From assembly GCA_012274445.1 (NCBI GenBank), contig JAAROD010000029.1, positions 1,763,902 to 1,827,901 of the forward strand: DNA of 64,000 nucleotides, written 5' to 3'. The notes beneath the pieces were generated by a model, which was not told where the DNA came from, searched no databases, and saw only the letters and a program-made list of their open reading frames with translations. How positions within the stretch are numbered: the first letter of the stretch is position 1; every line of letters starts with the position of its first letter. Source of the stretch: Sclerotiophoma versabilis. Taxonomy: Eukaryota; Ascomycota; Dothideomycetes; Pleosporales; Didymellaceae. Shown one piece after another: positions 1-10,900 of this stretch. Position numbers and translations under genes: made by a program.

Positions 1-657
1 TCCGGAGGCTACGAGATTGTGAAAGCCGTCGGCGAGGCAGCGCAACTGGGCATACCATCAGCCGTTGGCGTTACGGTGGCGGCGCTTGAAGAGCTTCACA
101 TCGGCCAATCATACGATCTATACTGGACTAGGCACGTCATACTACCTTCTGAGGATGAGTACCTTGACATGGTAGATAAGAAGACAGGAGGTCTATTCCG
201 CCTGTTGGCACGTCTGATGATTGCCGCGGCACCGGCCCATTGCAACAAGCAGCTTGCTAATAGCATCGAGACCCTCGTTAGCTTGTTGGGCGTTCAGTTT
301 CAGATCCGTGACGATTACCAGAATCTTCAGTCAGCGGACTACGCTGACCAGAAGGGGTTCTGTGAAGACCTCGACGAGGGCAAATTCTCTTTCCCATTGA
401 TTCATGCTTTCTCATGCAAGACAAGCGAGTCAAAACTGCGAGAGCTGCTGAAACAATTGCATACATCTGGAGGTCTGTCGCAGGAGCATAAAGCTCTTAT
501 TCTGAAGGAGCTCGAAGACACAGGAAGCCTGCAGTACACCCGGGAGGCACTGAAGCGAAGACAGGGAGAAACATCCATGCAACTGGATTGCGTAGAGCGT
601 ACGACTGGATCGGAGAACTGGATTCTGCGTTCATTGTTACGAAAGTTGGAGGTTTAG
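1..657 (+). CDS. Polyprenyl (geranylgeranyl-type) diphosphate synthase, 3' part
   Basis: The frame is open from base 1, so the gene begins outside the window; about 218 residues and the stop are present. It carries the C-terminal half of a trans-isoprenyl diphosphate synthase: a GQSYDLYWT segment, KTGGLFRLLARLM, the second aspartate-rich motif GVQFQIRDDYQNL (Mg-diphosphate binding), then KGFCEDLDEGKFSFP. The family condenses IPP with allylic diphosphates. The first Asp-rich motif lies upstream and is not visible. In fungi this sequence is either a stand-alone GGPP synthase of a diterpene cluster or the prenyltransferase half of a fused fusicoccadiene/ophiobolin-type terpene synthase; the window cannot decide. 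No intron is seen. No other biosynthetic gene follows it here. Confidence 0.88.
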   Translation, partial: SGGYEIVKAVGEAAQLGIPSAVGVTVAALEELHIGQSYDLYWTRHVILPSEDEYLDMVDKKTGGLFRLLARLMIAAAPAHCNKQLANSIETLVSLLGVQFQIRDDYQNLQSADYADQKGFCEDLDEGKFSFPLIHAFSCKTSESKLRELLKQLHTSGGLSQEHKALILKELEDTGSLQYTREALKRRQGETSMQLDCVERTTGSENWILRSLLRKLEV

Positions 658-1878
658 CCAGTTGAGCGTGTAGGTCGGGAAAGAAGGATGATGATAATAC
701 GGGGACTCGTACTAATCGTATGGCACAAAATTTGTACAGGTAAATTACTGTTAGCCAATATAAATTCTTTGGTAATCCAGTTTTCTGATCATGATATGTG
801 AGACTAATGGGAAAGTGGATGTTGTCATGTTAGAGTTTTGCTGTGCGCGTCTGTGGTCGCTGCAAAACCTTGTTATGGAGAACACATTCACTAGACGATG
901 TGACAATCAGCCCTATTTGGTAGAAATTGGAAATAATTGGGTATACCTGCTATCCTAAGAGAGTCTCTCCGACCTTTCGTGTCTCCTAGAAGTATCGAAT
1001 GCAGTCAATTCACGTCGCACCTAGGTGTACCTTTCGGCTCTTGCCATGCCTAAAATGGGCCTCACTTAACCCTCGCTGTCAGGAGCAGAATTCTGGCTGT
1101 CTTTTGGAATTCACCGTCTATCGCGACTTTTCCAACCATTCGGTAGCCATCCACTGCCACCTTTTAGTGAGGAATCGCTGTATCGAAAACCACTTGCCAA
1201 TTCTTTCGCGTTCTGAAAACCTTTTGTCTATCACCTTTCCTATTTCTGTCTACCTCGTGTTGTGATGTATCAGCTGTTTTTCTGCAATGCGATACTTGTG
1301 ACCGAAATTGAGTGTTACTCAAGAGGTCGAGGATGTTTCACTCTGAACGTGAATCGGGTGTGGGGATAATGAGGGTCGATGTTCAAGTGGTACATGCCAG
1401 GTTGTCGAGTACGGCAAGGGTTGTCAGAATCCAACTCCTTCTCGGAGTACTAAAGAACGTAGCGAAGGTCAGCATTTGCAGCTGAGGGTCGGGAGCTAAA
1501 TATACCTAATCGGCCATCTCTGATCACTGTCCTTATAGCTCCACAGAGAGCCTCTGCAGTAGACTGAGAGCGACCATAGAAGGCAGCCAGAGTGTCCAGA
1601 AACCCACACTGCTCAGATCGTAGTGTCTCTTAAAGTGCGAATACCATATCTCTGCTCGCGTTAAGAGGCTCCCTGGAAATTGCTTGACGTGGAAATCTGG
1701 GCAGTTAAAGTAAGCCGCTTATGGGTCGTGTTCTAAAACCTAATGTTTCTTGTATGTCTTATTTTCATTGTTAACTCTACATCACATTGTGTTGTTCTGG
1801 ATACTGTCAGACCTAAGCGGTGTTATATGAAATGCCTATAGACTTAAGAACTTTCTGAACTAGGGCAAGACAGATTAT
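658..1878. other. Intergenic region, no supported gene
   Basis: Base composition is normal, not RIP-degraded. A reading frame of 88 codons at 999-1265 has no recognisable domain and no signal peptide, and I do not call it. The first part presumably holds the 3' UTR of the synthase gene. I see no repeat or RNA gene. Confidence 0.4.
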
Positions 1879-2225
1879 CTATGGGCCCGCTGCATGAGAA
1901 CTGAGTGCCGTCAAGACCATCACACGATCCTGTTTTACAAGGAAAACCCTAACCCAAAGAATTAGTCCTTACTTTATGTTTATCTCAATTCTGCTACTAA
2001 AAAGAAAGCACTTACCGCTGATCCTGCGTTCCAAGTACATTCGTTTTCTCCAGTGTAAGTGTTTAACTGGCAAAATCCATTCTGTATATAAGAAGGATAA
2101 CGCGCACCATCATCGTTTATAACAGGGTAAACCACACCATTCGCATCCACATAACTAGTCGCTTGAGGTAAAGCAGAGGTAAGCGCAAGAGTAGTTAAGA
2201 ATCCAAAGATAGGTGACAAGTGCAT
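1879..2225 (-). CDS. Small secreted protein, two exons, effector-like
   Basis: The start codon is at 2225-2223. Exon 1 (2225-2016) encodes 70 residues, beginning with a clear signal peptide (MHLSPIFGFLTTLALTSA, cut near ALP-Q). The uninterrupted frame would stop at 1980, but a good donor GTAAGT sits in phase 0 at 2015. An acceptor ACAG ends at 1930, with a branch-like CTAAT upstream, giving an 86-base intron. Exon 2 (1929-1879) adds 16 residues and a stop, for 86 aa in all. The mature part has two cysteines (in NGFCQLN and ENECTWN) and no domain I recognise. Size, secretion signal and subtelomeric position fit a fungal effector-type protein, but that is inference. The exon structure needs RNA evidence; the unspliced 81-aa version is the alternative. 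Confidence 0.5.
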
Positions 2226-5078
2226 GTTGGCAAGGGAACGGTTGTCTTTGGTGATGAAGGAGGATTCTGAAGTAAGTGACTAGATAATTGGTTACAAAAG
2301 CGGACATCTGAAAGCGCGGACGTACACAGATATATATGTTGTTACCTCTTTTAGATGTTTCACGTTAGTGTTAGTGACGACAGCTGCAAACCTGCTATTT
2401 AATCTAATTAGTGTTACTTGATTCGTGTTCTTCTTAAAGGTTACGTTACGGTATATCCTACTAAGGCCATTTACTTATCTAGAATTGATATAAGTACCAG
2501 GGCTCCTTGCCAATCCATCGAGTTTAGATGAGGTTCTCCGGTGCTTCCGAACTGTTACACAAGTTTGCAATCAAATAAAAACGCAGCCAAGCAATCTTCA
2601 AACTAGCCTATTGACTAATTAACTAGATGCTAGAGGTTACGTATGTTATCTTACTAATCAAGTCGATCTCGTGTTTAAACTCTCGAGCAATGTGTCTGTA
2701 CCCTGTACCGGTTCGTAACATCACTCACCTCTAATACTGCAAAACTGCCGTGCGCGTATACCGATAGATCACAGGCGCGCGTGGGCCGATCAAAAACGTA
2801 GGTACGTGGACAAATTACCTAGCCCATTCCCCGGCCAATTAGGCCCTGCAAAGCTCCGGACGATACAAGCCGCATGACTCCACGCTCCGTAACGTGCCGT
2901 CAGCCTTAATGCATCCCGAGACTGTCGCTGCGTACGCTCATGTAATAGAATCGGCTGCGCCCTTTTGCTCGTTGCTCTATTGCTGTCCTTTGCAGTCCCA
3001 CAAGCGCACCCGGCCAGGACAGTGCGAGAGAGAAGCAGCACAAGTCGCGCCGCATCATATTGTCCGACATTGCTGCCAGCGATCAAAATAAGCACTCATT
3101 CACGATGGAGACAACTGATGAAAAAGAGGCGCCATACGCACACCATCAACATCCAGGCGCCAGTTTACTGCCGATACACACTCGCCAGACACAGACTCGC
3201 CGAACGAGCTTAATGAGCACACACAGTGCCCGCATACTCGCGTACAACCCATCCCCGATATGTCTCTCTCCTACAGCAACACTATTGTTGCCGTCGCAGA
3301 TGAAGTTGATTCGCCTTTACAATAGCGTGCCCACACACACTCACAGCCACCATTAGGGTCACGGTCGCAATTGCAGTCGGCGCCCTCAGCGCGCTCAACA
3401 AGCCCTAAGGACATAACCTCATTGTGGGACGTTGGAAACGGAGTTACGTATACGCACCTTGCGAACAAAGCAGCAAGTCGGCGTGAAGAACTGGGGCCTG
3501 TAGGGTTGGCGCTGTTAGTGTTCTACAAGACATGGCGGACGAACCGGTCTTTCCTACATATCTGAAATTGAAAACCAGCCGAGGTTGGTATCGATAGGAT
3601 CAGGCCACACCAGCTGGACGATCGCCGGCCTATGAAAGAGCTGTTGACGGAGCTGTACACGATACAGACTATCGATGCGTTCTCGCGTCGTTATTCCGAG
3701 AGTCGCGACCATGAGAGCGAGTGGAACCATCGCGTGCATGGGCGAGTGCAATACCGTGATGGGCCGGGTTCGTAAGGCCTCGTGGCTGACAAGATCTACG
3801 GATGCAGACAGACTGTTAACGAGAGAGACAATGGCACCGCGAGCTAGACAAGAAGATTTGAGAAACATGGCGTAGTCAACAATCTCGATGATGGCAAGAC
3901 CAGGAGAGTGCGTCGGGCCGTATGTTGACGTGATTTTGGCAGAAACTACACCCCTAAAGCCAACGTGTGCCTCATCATTCACTGAGGCCAGCTCCAAGAC
4001 CTTGGTGTGCATACGCACACGCAGCAGCGAATCCCAACATCAACCATTCACTCTCTCAGCCTAGTTGTCGCAAGTCTTCTCTCCCAAATCATGTTTCCAC
4101 TCCTTCATGTGCATAATCACTCTTTCTCGGGCGGGTTCGCCCCAACTCGTTGACATCAATGTCAGCGAACATGCGAAAGCCAGCTTCTCCCATTTACTTT
4201 TTTACTCAACTCTTCTGGGCAATACTGCAATCTCTGTATAGACATACCGGCTGATCAAGAGCTTAAAGGCCGTGAGAACATGGGTTCATGTCGAATTTCG
4301 CATGTGGTGGGACCAGGTGCTTCCTATTCATGGGAGGTTTGGTGACTGAAACCTACCTGATAGTTTCGCTATATTGCTTGGTAGCATCTTGTTCTGCTTA
4401 CTACGAGTAATCGGCAGATTCGTTCTAAAGCCTTACTGTTCGTAAACAAACAAAAGTAATGCAACCAGTATAAGAGGGAAGCTTGAGTCAGTAGCTTGGG
4501 GAAAAAGAAGCAGCAGCTTCTGAAGAGGCTATAATATAACTACGAAAGAAGTAGAAACTCAATAAAGTATTGGACTAGAATTTAGAAGATGTAAAACGAG
4601 TAGAATTGATAGCACTATCTATATAATTCTAGAGCACTGGGTATCTATGACTGAAATATCTCATCATAACTACTCTCATGCATAGCTCTACAGCCTCATC
4701 TGCATGTGAGCATGTTGCGGCATTTTGATGCATTCAGTGATGGCGTGCACAAACTACCAACACGCGGTATTAAGCTTGTCGCGCGGTTTCTTACACAGCC
4801 AGGCTGAAGTCCAGCCAAAAAAAAAACAAGCCGAATTTCGGGACCACATTTAGTTGGCGCCGGAGCTCTATTTGACGTTGTTTTGGCTTTCTCTACTCGG
4901 TAGTCGACCTTAGATTCTTAGTCAGCCATGTCCTCGCTTACGCGCTGTCGATGCCAGGTACAAGGACCTACTAGCACTCTATGCTTGTTCTTTGGCACCG
5001 GAAACGAGCCCCTTTACACGATAATCTCATGTTACATCAGACCTTTTGGTACCGGCACACATCGCACGCTGTCCGCTA
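2226..5078. other. Intergenic region with only weak ORFs
   Basis: No gene is supported. The longest frame lies on the minus strand, 3554-4012 from its first ATG, about 152 codons. It has no recognised domain, no signal peptide and no splice signals that extend it, so it may be chance. Several short overlapping frames at 2.8-3.5 kb on both strands look like GC-rich chance ORFs. From about 4.4 kb the sequence becomes more AT-rich toward the transposon relic that starts at 5079. Confidence 0.35.
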
Positions 5079-5310
5079 CCGTGTCCGTGCACCCAATGCA
5101 CGGATTCAACCAATGCACAGTTCTCACCCTTCACAGGTACTACAAAAATAAGGTTAATAAGCCACGTACAATAGTTATTATTGCAGGATTTTTTAGTAGA
5201 GCACTCTATAGACCTATGCAACAGATTATCTCACCTAAATCTACTTAGTAAAGCAATCTTGCGGCTACAGCTGTTGTATATAGGTAGGGGAGCTAAGGAA
5301 CGCTAGTTAG
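5079..5310 (-). mobile_element. RIP-degraded pogo-type transposon relic, left part
   Basis: After a TA at 5077-5078 comes a terminal sequence CCGTGTCCGTGCACCCAATG with an internal direct repeat CCAATGCAC. It is followed by AT-rich sequence that matches 28582-28803 closely. The relic is interrupted at 5310 by chromovirus element 1 and resumes at 12302. The transposase remnant lies on the minus strand, so this end is its 3' side. Confidence 0.6.
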
Positions 5311-5811
5311 TGTTACGATCTCGGAGGATGGCACGCGGGGATGGTGACTTATTACCAATGGCGGGCCCTGGATCGGCGGGCGCCAGGCCCCAGGTCACGT
5401 GATGTCTCACGAACTCCACACAGAACCTGGAGTCAGGAGTGTGAGACACGACAACACAACGTCACGTGATGTCCCACGAATCCCACATTGTTCCATGAAT
5501 ACCACAAGGCCCCCTATGGGACTTGGTGGAAGACCATGCTACACTATGGGACATCTTAAGTATATAGTCAGTAGGAACACAACCCTTATGGTTCGTGTTC
5601 AACTTAGTCAATCAAGTTTGTCTTTGGAATCTCAACCCCCAACTCTCGAGCTAGATAGTCTACTCTATACTACTCATTGTTACCCTCCATTGTCACGGTG
5701 TCTCACTAGACAATAACCCCAACCCTTACGGATCATCCTGTACCAGCGCTCATCCCTGAGAACCAATACGAATAGTGCTTACGAGCTTTGCTTGAAAGTA
5801 CAACTTCAACA
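5311..5811 (+). repeat. 5' LTR of element 1
   Basis: This is a 501-bp LTR. U3 runs from 5311 to about 5557 and is specific to this element. From 5558 (AAGTATATAGTCAGTAGG) onward the sequence is nearly the same as the LTR of element 2, marking the shared promoter/R-U5 part. A TATATA box lies at 5561-5566. The transcription start is therefore expected near 5590-5597. Confidence 0.95.
5395..5557 (+). promoter_or_regulatory. U3 motif cluster: five TGTCYCA sites and two CACGTG boxes
   Basis: TGTCYCA or its complement occurs at 5403-5409, 5442-5448, 5470-5476, 5517-5523 (one mismatch) and 5547-5553. Two CACGTG E-boxes (GTCACGTGATGT) precede the first and third sites. The cluster lies just upstream of the TATA box, as a set of regulator binding sites would. 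It is absent from the U3 of element 2, which has a different repeated motif in the same place. Binding by the element's own antisense-encoded protein is a hypothesis only. Confidence 0.55.
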
Positions 5812-5822
5812 CTTTGAACACC
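5812..5822 (+). promoter_or_regulatory. Primer binding site, probably self-priming
   Basis: The bases after the 5' LTR read CTTTGAACACC. They do not begin with TGG, as a tRNA-primed site would. TTGAACAC at 5814-5821 is the exact complement of GTGTTCAA at 5595-5602 in the LTR, 34 bases after the start of the TATA box, hence close to the predicted RNA 5' end. This is the geometry of Tf1-type self-priming. The same pairing is present in element 2. Confidence 0.6.
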
Positions 5823-5828
5823 CCAAAG

Positions 5829-7970
5829 ATGAGTACTACTTCAGGATCCCGTGCTACCCATAGCAACTCCAACGCGTCACGCAACCGCGTCGACGACGAC
5901 CTCGATATGGACGAAGGATCGAACGAGGGCACGACGACCTCTACGTCCACGAGTGTATACCCAGTAGCTAAGCCCGAGACCTTCGATGGTACTCGTGAGA
6001 AACTGGAAGACTGGCTTATCAAGTTCGACCTCTTCTTCATGTTTCAGGGAGAACGCATCCCTGAGGAGAAACGTGTGACGCTTGTCTCCACGTTCATGAA
6101 GGACCGCGCGTTCACGTGGATCAAACCCTTTATCCAGCGTTACCATGGAGAAGGAACGTCCACCGACATCGACGCATGGATCGAAGACTTCGACCTGTTC
6201 AAGGAACAGATACGCCGAGTATTTGGAGTACACAACGAACCAACCATCGCACGTCGCGACATCCAACGCATTAAGCAAACCACGTCAGCCGCCGACTATG
6301 CTGCCAAATTTCAGCAGCTAGCAACGTACACCGGCTGGGACGACACCGCGTTGACAACGATGTTCCGACAAGGATTGAAACCACGAGTCAAAGAGGAATT
6401 GATGCGGACCGCTGCGTCTACCGATGACTTCGACTCCCTGGTCAATACGGCAATTGATATCGATGTCAAGCTGTACGAACTACAACAGGAATTGCGAGAG
6501 GACCCACGTACACGAGCAGCAGCTCATACTACTCGCCCGCCTCCACGCAACCCATGGCGAAACAACCTCAACCGAGGAAACCGAGGAAGCAACCGCTACC
6601 AGCCAAACACTGGACGCCGTGTACACAATAGCACCAGCAGCGGTTACTACGGACCAGAGGCCATGGACCTGTCCAACATCAACAAAGGACCAGAACCCCG
6701 ATGGAACCAGAAAAGCAAGGGTAGTGACAGGAAGGACAAGTCAGGAGTGACTTGTTATGGATGTGGCAAGCAAGGCCACTATGCCAAGGACTGTCGATCC
6801 AAGAACAAGGTGGTTCGACAACTCAACGTACTCACCCGCGAGGATGCGGATGCCGGTGATGAATGGGAAGTTCTCACCGATGACATGGGACGTCTTATGG
6901 AGGACCCCGAACCCGGATCCGATGACGATTACATCGAACCATCCGATGAGGACATACGGAATGCCCGAAGCCGAGCACCTACACCATACCAAGAGTTGGA
7001 CGAACAGCAGAAGCATCTGCAGGACCTAGCGAGACGACCATCAACACAGATGGGACAAGCATACGAACGAGGACTGAAAGTGTGCAAGCACAAGCAGCCC
7101 ACTATGTCTCAGCGACTACGCGACACTGCCAGACAAGAAGCGGATGGAGGCACTATCTACGCCTCCGACACTGAAGAAAGTTGGTACGACACAGACATGC
7201 GTGAATTCAACGAACGTACAGAAGCAGAACTAGCACGTCAAGAAATCCGAGACAACAACGCTACCTTTCAGGAAAACTGTGATCGGATTACCAAGAGCAT
7301 CGACAAGAAACTACAGCAAATGGCACTTCAAACTCGCGCAGGACAACGACAGGTCAACAACCTAAGTAAATCCCAACAGGATTGGTGGAAACATGATTTC
7401 GATAAACTCAGTGCTGGCAACTACGCCACACGACAGGAGCTCGAGCGACAAGTAAAAAACGACCGAAGCAGGAACGAGCCTGACTTCGACAGGAAGCCAG
7501 CGTTGCTTCTAAACCCACGACCAGAGTACGCCTTGGACCACCGGAATCCAAATCATGGAAAGCTATCATGGACAGCATGCGTACACAACGCCTGTCGCAT
7601 ACACGAATCAGAAAAACTAGGAAAGGGATGGTTCCCGACTCCCAGTACCACATGCAGGAAACAATGGTACGATTGCAAGAACGACATGTGCGAAATGCAC
7701 CTCTGGGACAAGCGTTCCGAGCTGCACTTCCCAGGCACAGACGACCATCAGGAAATCGTATGCATGCAATTGGTTATCAACGGCTCCTGCTACAATCTAC
7801 ATTGGCAGCGTTGCCTCAACCCGAACTGCAAGCTGCACGAAGGCAGCAAGATCATCCATGGATTCGGTGATGAGGAGACTTTTTTAGGCAAGCGCCAAAA
7901 GAGTGCTCCGTCGAGCGATCCCTTAACGCTATTGGGGACGGCTCACTCATCAGACTACCCATCAAGTTAA
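5829..7970 (+). CDS. gag: Gag polyprotein of element 1
   Basis: 713 aa, starting at the first ATG after the primer site (5829); element 2 starts at the homologous ATG. The order is an acidic low-complexity N-terminus, a Gypsy-type capsid region (about 50-210, with ETFDGTREKLEDWL and a DYAAKFQQL segment), a basic Arg/Asn-rich stretch, then a CCHC zinc knuckle CYGCGKQGHYAKDC at 309-322. Unusually, a long C-terminal extension carries three C-x4-C-x2-H motifs (CVHNACRIH, CKNDMCEMH, CLNPNCKLH) at about 584-670. The frame ends in TAA at 7968, after overlapping pol by about 95 bases. Gag forms the virus-like particle and packages RNA. Confidence 0.95.
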   Translation: MSTTSGSRATHSNSNASRNRVDDDLDMDEGSNEGTTTSTSTSVYPVAKPETFDGTREKLEDWLIKFDLFFMFQGERIPEEKRVTLVSTFMKDRAFTWIKPFIQRYHGEGTSTDIDAWIEDFDLFKEQIRRVFGVHNEPTIARRDIQRIKQTTSAADYAAKFQQLATYTGWDDTALTTMFRQGLKPRVKEELMRTAASTDDFDSLVNTAIDIDVKLYELQQELREDPRTRAAAHTTRPPPRNPWRNNLNRGNRGSNRYQPNTGRRVHNSTSSGYYGPEAMDLSNINKGPEPRWNQKSKGSDRKDKSGVTCYGCGKQGHYAKDCRSKNKVVRQLNVLTREDADAGDEWEVLTDDMGRLMEDPEPGSDDDYIEPSDEDIRNARSRAPTPYQELDEQQKHLQDLARRPSTQMGQAYERGLKVCKHKQPTMSQRLRDTARQEADGGTIYASDTEESWYDTDMREFNERTEAELARQEIRDNNATFQENCDRITKSIDKKLQQMALQTRAGQRQVNNLSKSQQDWWKHDFDKLSAGNYATRQELERQVKNDRSRNEPDFDRKPALLLNPRPEYALDHRNPNHGKLSWTACVHNACRIHESEKLGKGWFPTPSTTCRKQWYDCKNDMCEMHLWDKRSELHFPGTDDHQEIVCMQLVINGSCYNLHWQRCLNPNCKLHEGSKIIHGFGDEETFLGKRQKSAPSSDPLTLLGTAHSSDYPSS
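7880..7886 (+). promoter_or_regulatory. -1 ribosomal frameshift heptamer T TTT TTA
   Basis: In the gag frame the codons read ACT TTT TTA GGC, so T TTT TTA fits the X XXY YYZ rule exactly. It is the same heptamer as the HIV-1 slippery site. It lies inside the gag/pol overlap (pol frame open from 7874), and pol is in the -1 frame. A small stem GCTC-CGTC-GAGC follows about 20 bases downstream. The heptamer is conserved in element 2. Confidence 0.75.
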
Positions 7971-10900
7971 ATGGAGTAGTATTATCGGCACTCTTGGACT
8001 CAGGAGCACAAGCGAATTACATATCCCAAACAGCGATGTACCGAGCAGGCCTCGTACCACGCACAAAGGAACATGCCTATTCGCTCCGAGTAGCCAATGG
8101 AGAATCAATGCCGGAAGAGCCGTATATCATGTACGAGGTGATAGCGGCCCCCCTAGAGATACAGGGGCACCACGAGGAACTAACCCTAGACGTCTTCGCA
8201 AAGGCCACGCACGACGTCATACTAGGACTTCCCTGGTTACGAAAGCACAATCCAGAGATAGACTGGACATGGGAAAGACTTTCGTTGAGACGATGCAAAT
8301 GCGGCACCAATGCATCGAAACCCACGCAGCGCACGCCGCGACTGGTGGATGAGAAGGAGATCAACAACGTCTCTTCGACACATAAGACGCGCCAAGATAG
8401 AGCGGTCGACCGTGTGGACAAAGGAAGCCCCTCCACGACGGTTAAGGAGAACAAGAGTGCACCTCCTGGCATACCAGATGTGTATAGACAGTACGCCTGG
8501 ATGTTTAAAGAAGAGTTATCCGCAAAAGCGCTACCCAAGCATCAACCTTGGGATTGTGAGATTAAACTCGAGGAAGGGAAAGAACCACCCTTCGGGCCTA
8601 TATACCAGTTATCCGAGAAAGAGCTCGAGATATTACGCGAGTACATCAAGGAGAACCTCGCGAAAGGATTCATTAGGAAATCCGAATCCCCGGCGGGATT
8701 TCCCATTCTATTCGTACCAAAGAAAGACGGCAAGCTGAGGCTTTGCGTCGACTACCGAAAGCTGAACGATATCACCATCAAGAATCGTTACCCGCTACCC
8801 AACATATCCGAGTTACAGGACCGGTTATCAGGAGCGAAGTTCTTCACCGCACTCGACTTACGCGGAGCGTACAACCTCATACGCATGAAGAAGGGCGAAG
8901 AATGGAAGACGGCGTTTAGAACCCGTTATGGTCACTACGAGTATACGGTCATGCCATTTGGGCTAACCAATGCACCAGCAGTATGCCAGGCACTAATCAA
9001 CAATGTGCTACGAGCACACCTGGACATTACAGTGGTGGCATACCTCGATGACATCCTAGTGTACAGCAAAACACTAGAAGAACACAAGGTCCACGTGCGA
9101 CAAGTGTTAGAATGCTTAGCAACAGCAGACCTCAGGCTGAAGCCAGAGAAGTGCGAATGGCACAAGGAAGAAGTAGAGTTCCTTGGCTATGTCGTAGGAA
9201 GATATGGAGTTAAGATGAGCGAAAAGAAAATCCAGGTTGTGAAGGATTGGCCGACACCCACTACAGTCAAGGGAATTCAAGAATTCCTTGGGTTCGTCAA
9301 CTTCAACCGACGTTTCATCAAGGACTACTCCATGAAGGCCTTACCGCTCACGAGACTTACGCGGAAGGACACACCCTTCAAATGGGAACAAGCGCAAGAA
9401 GACGCTTTCCAATCGCTCAAGCAAGCATGCATAGAGCCTCCCACACTGATTGCATTCAGGAGCGGCGAACCCGCACGCCTTGAAACAGATGCCTCGGATT
9501 TGGCATTAGGAGCATGCATTACTCAAGAACGAGGCGGTCAATGGCACCCGATCGCCTACCACTCAAGGAAGTTCACGGCACCGGAAGAACGTTACGATGT
9601 ACACGACAAAGAGCTTATGGCCATCGTCGATGCACTACAACATTGGAGAGTATACGCAGAAAGCTGCTCAGAACTCACCATCTACACAGATCACAAGAAC
9701 TTGGTACATTTCACCACTACTAAGGTTCTGAACCGACGGCAAGTACGCTGGTCAGAAATGCTTGGTCAGTACAAGTTCAAGATCCTGTACACACCGGGGA
9801 AGGAAAACGGTAGAGCAGACGCGCTCAGCCGACGCCACGACCTCGCAGGCGAAAAGACAATCAACAAATTCGCCATCCTCGGAGTTAACAAAGATGGGTC
9901 TTTAGGACCAACACAGCAGCTCAATCTAGTGATGCAAGTTCAGCAGGAACAACGCATCCCGGAGCAAGTACCAGAGGAGCTTCAAGAGGAAGTCATCTCA
10001 AGACATCATGACGATGCGCTACACGGACACCCTGGTATTGCCCGCACCATGGAACTCATCAAGCGACATTATGAGTTTCCCAACATGAAGGACAAGGTCA
10101 CCAAGTTCATCAGGAACTGCGTGCAGTGCCAACAGAACAAGCACAGCACACACGCCAAGTACGGAGAGGCACAAGCAATGGAGCCACCCACGGCACCATG
10201 GACGAACATCACGATGGATTTCGTTACGCAGCTACCACCCTCCAAGGACCCTGTCACAGGATATACCTACGACTCAATCTTCGTCGTAGTGGATCGATTC
10301 ACCAAATACGCTGAAATGATACCATTCAGACACAGCTACACTGCGCGGCAGCTAGCTACGGTATTCATCGATCGGATCATTCGCCACCACGGAATGCCCG
10401 AGTCAATTGTCAGCGACAGAGATAAGCTTTTCACGTCAAACTATTGGACCACGATGCTTGCCGCATTAGGTACCAAGAAAAAGCTATCTACAGCCTATCA
10501 TCCGCAGACGGACGGACAGACAGAAAGAACGAATCAGACGATGGAAACGTACCTTCGGATCTACAGCAACCAGGAACAAGACAACTGGGTCTCGCTGTTA
10601 CCCATGGCACAAATCGCATACAACAACAAGTTATCGGAAGCAACAGGCACAACGCCGTTCTTCGCGAATCACGGGAGACACCCAAATCTCTTTACTCGAT
10701 CTCTCAATTGCCCTATTCAGACGGAATCAGCAATAGCTTCAGCAGTCAGACTAAAGGAAGTACACCAGAAATCACTCGAAAACATCGCACGGGCTCAGGA
10801 ACGAGCCATTTCATATGTCAATCAGAAACGAAAAACGGCACCTCAGCTAAAGGAGGGGGATAAAGTCTATCTCCTCACAAAAAATCTCAGAACACGAAGA

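Noticed and set aside
999..1265. 88-codon ORF
   Set aside because: No signal peptide, domain, codon pattern or splice context supports it.
1940..1960. Interstitial telomeric repeat in the intron of the small secreted gene
   Set aside because: Only a single AACCCTAACCC-like unit is present; too short to be more than chance.
2790..3468. Cluster of overlapping 60-100-codon ORFs on both strands
   Set aside because: Low-complexity, mutually overlapping frames without domains, typical of GC-rich intergenic DNA.
5399..5716. 105-codon ORF in the LTR, repeated at 11884-12201
   Set aside because: It lies wholly in the LTR and spans U3, TATA and R-U5. It is duplicated only because the LTRs are, and element 2 does not keep it.
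8077..8538. 153-codon minus-strand ORF in pol, kept in both elements (also 37877-38338)
   Set aside because: It mirrors the conserved sense protein; antisense frames over conserved coding sequence persist without function. There is no Cys cluster or other domain, unlike the real antisense gene near the 3' LTR.
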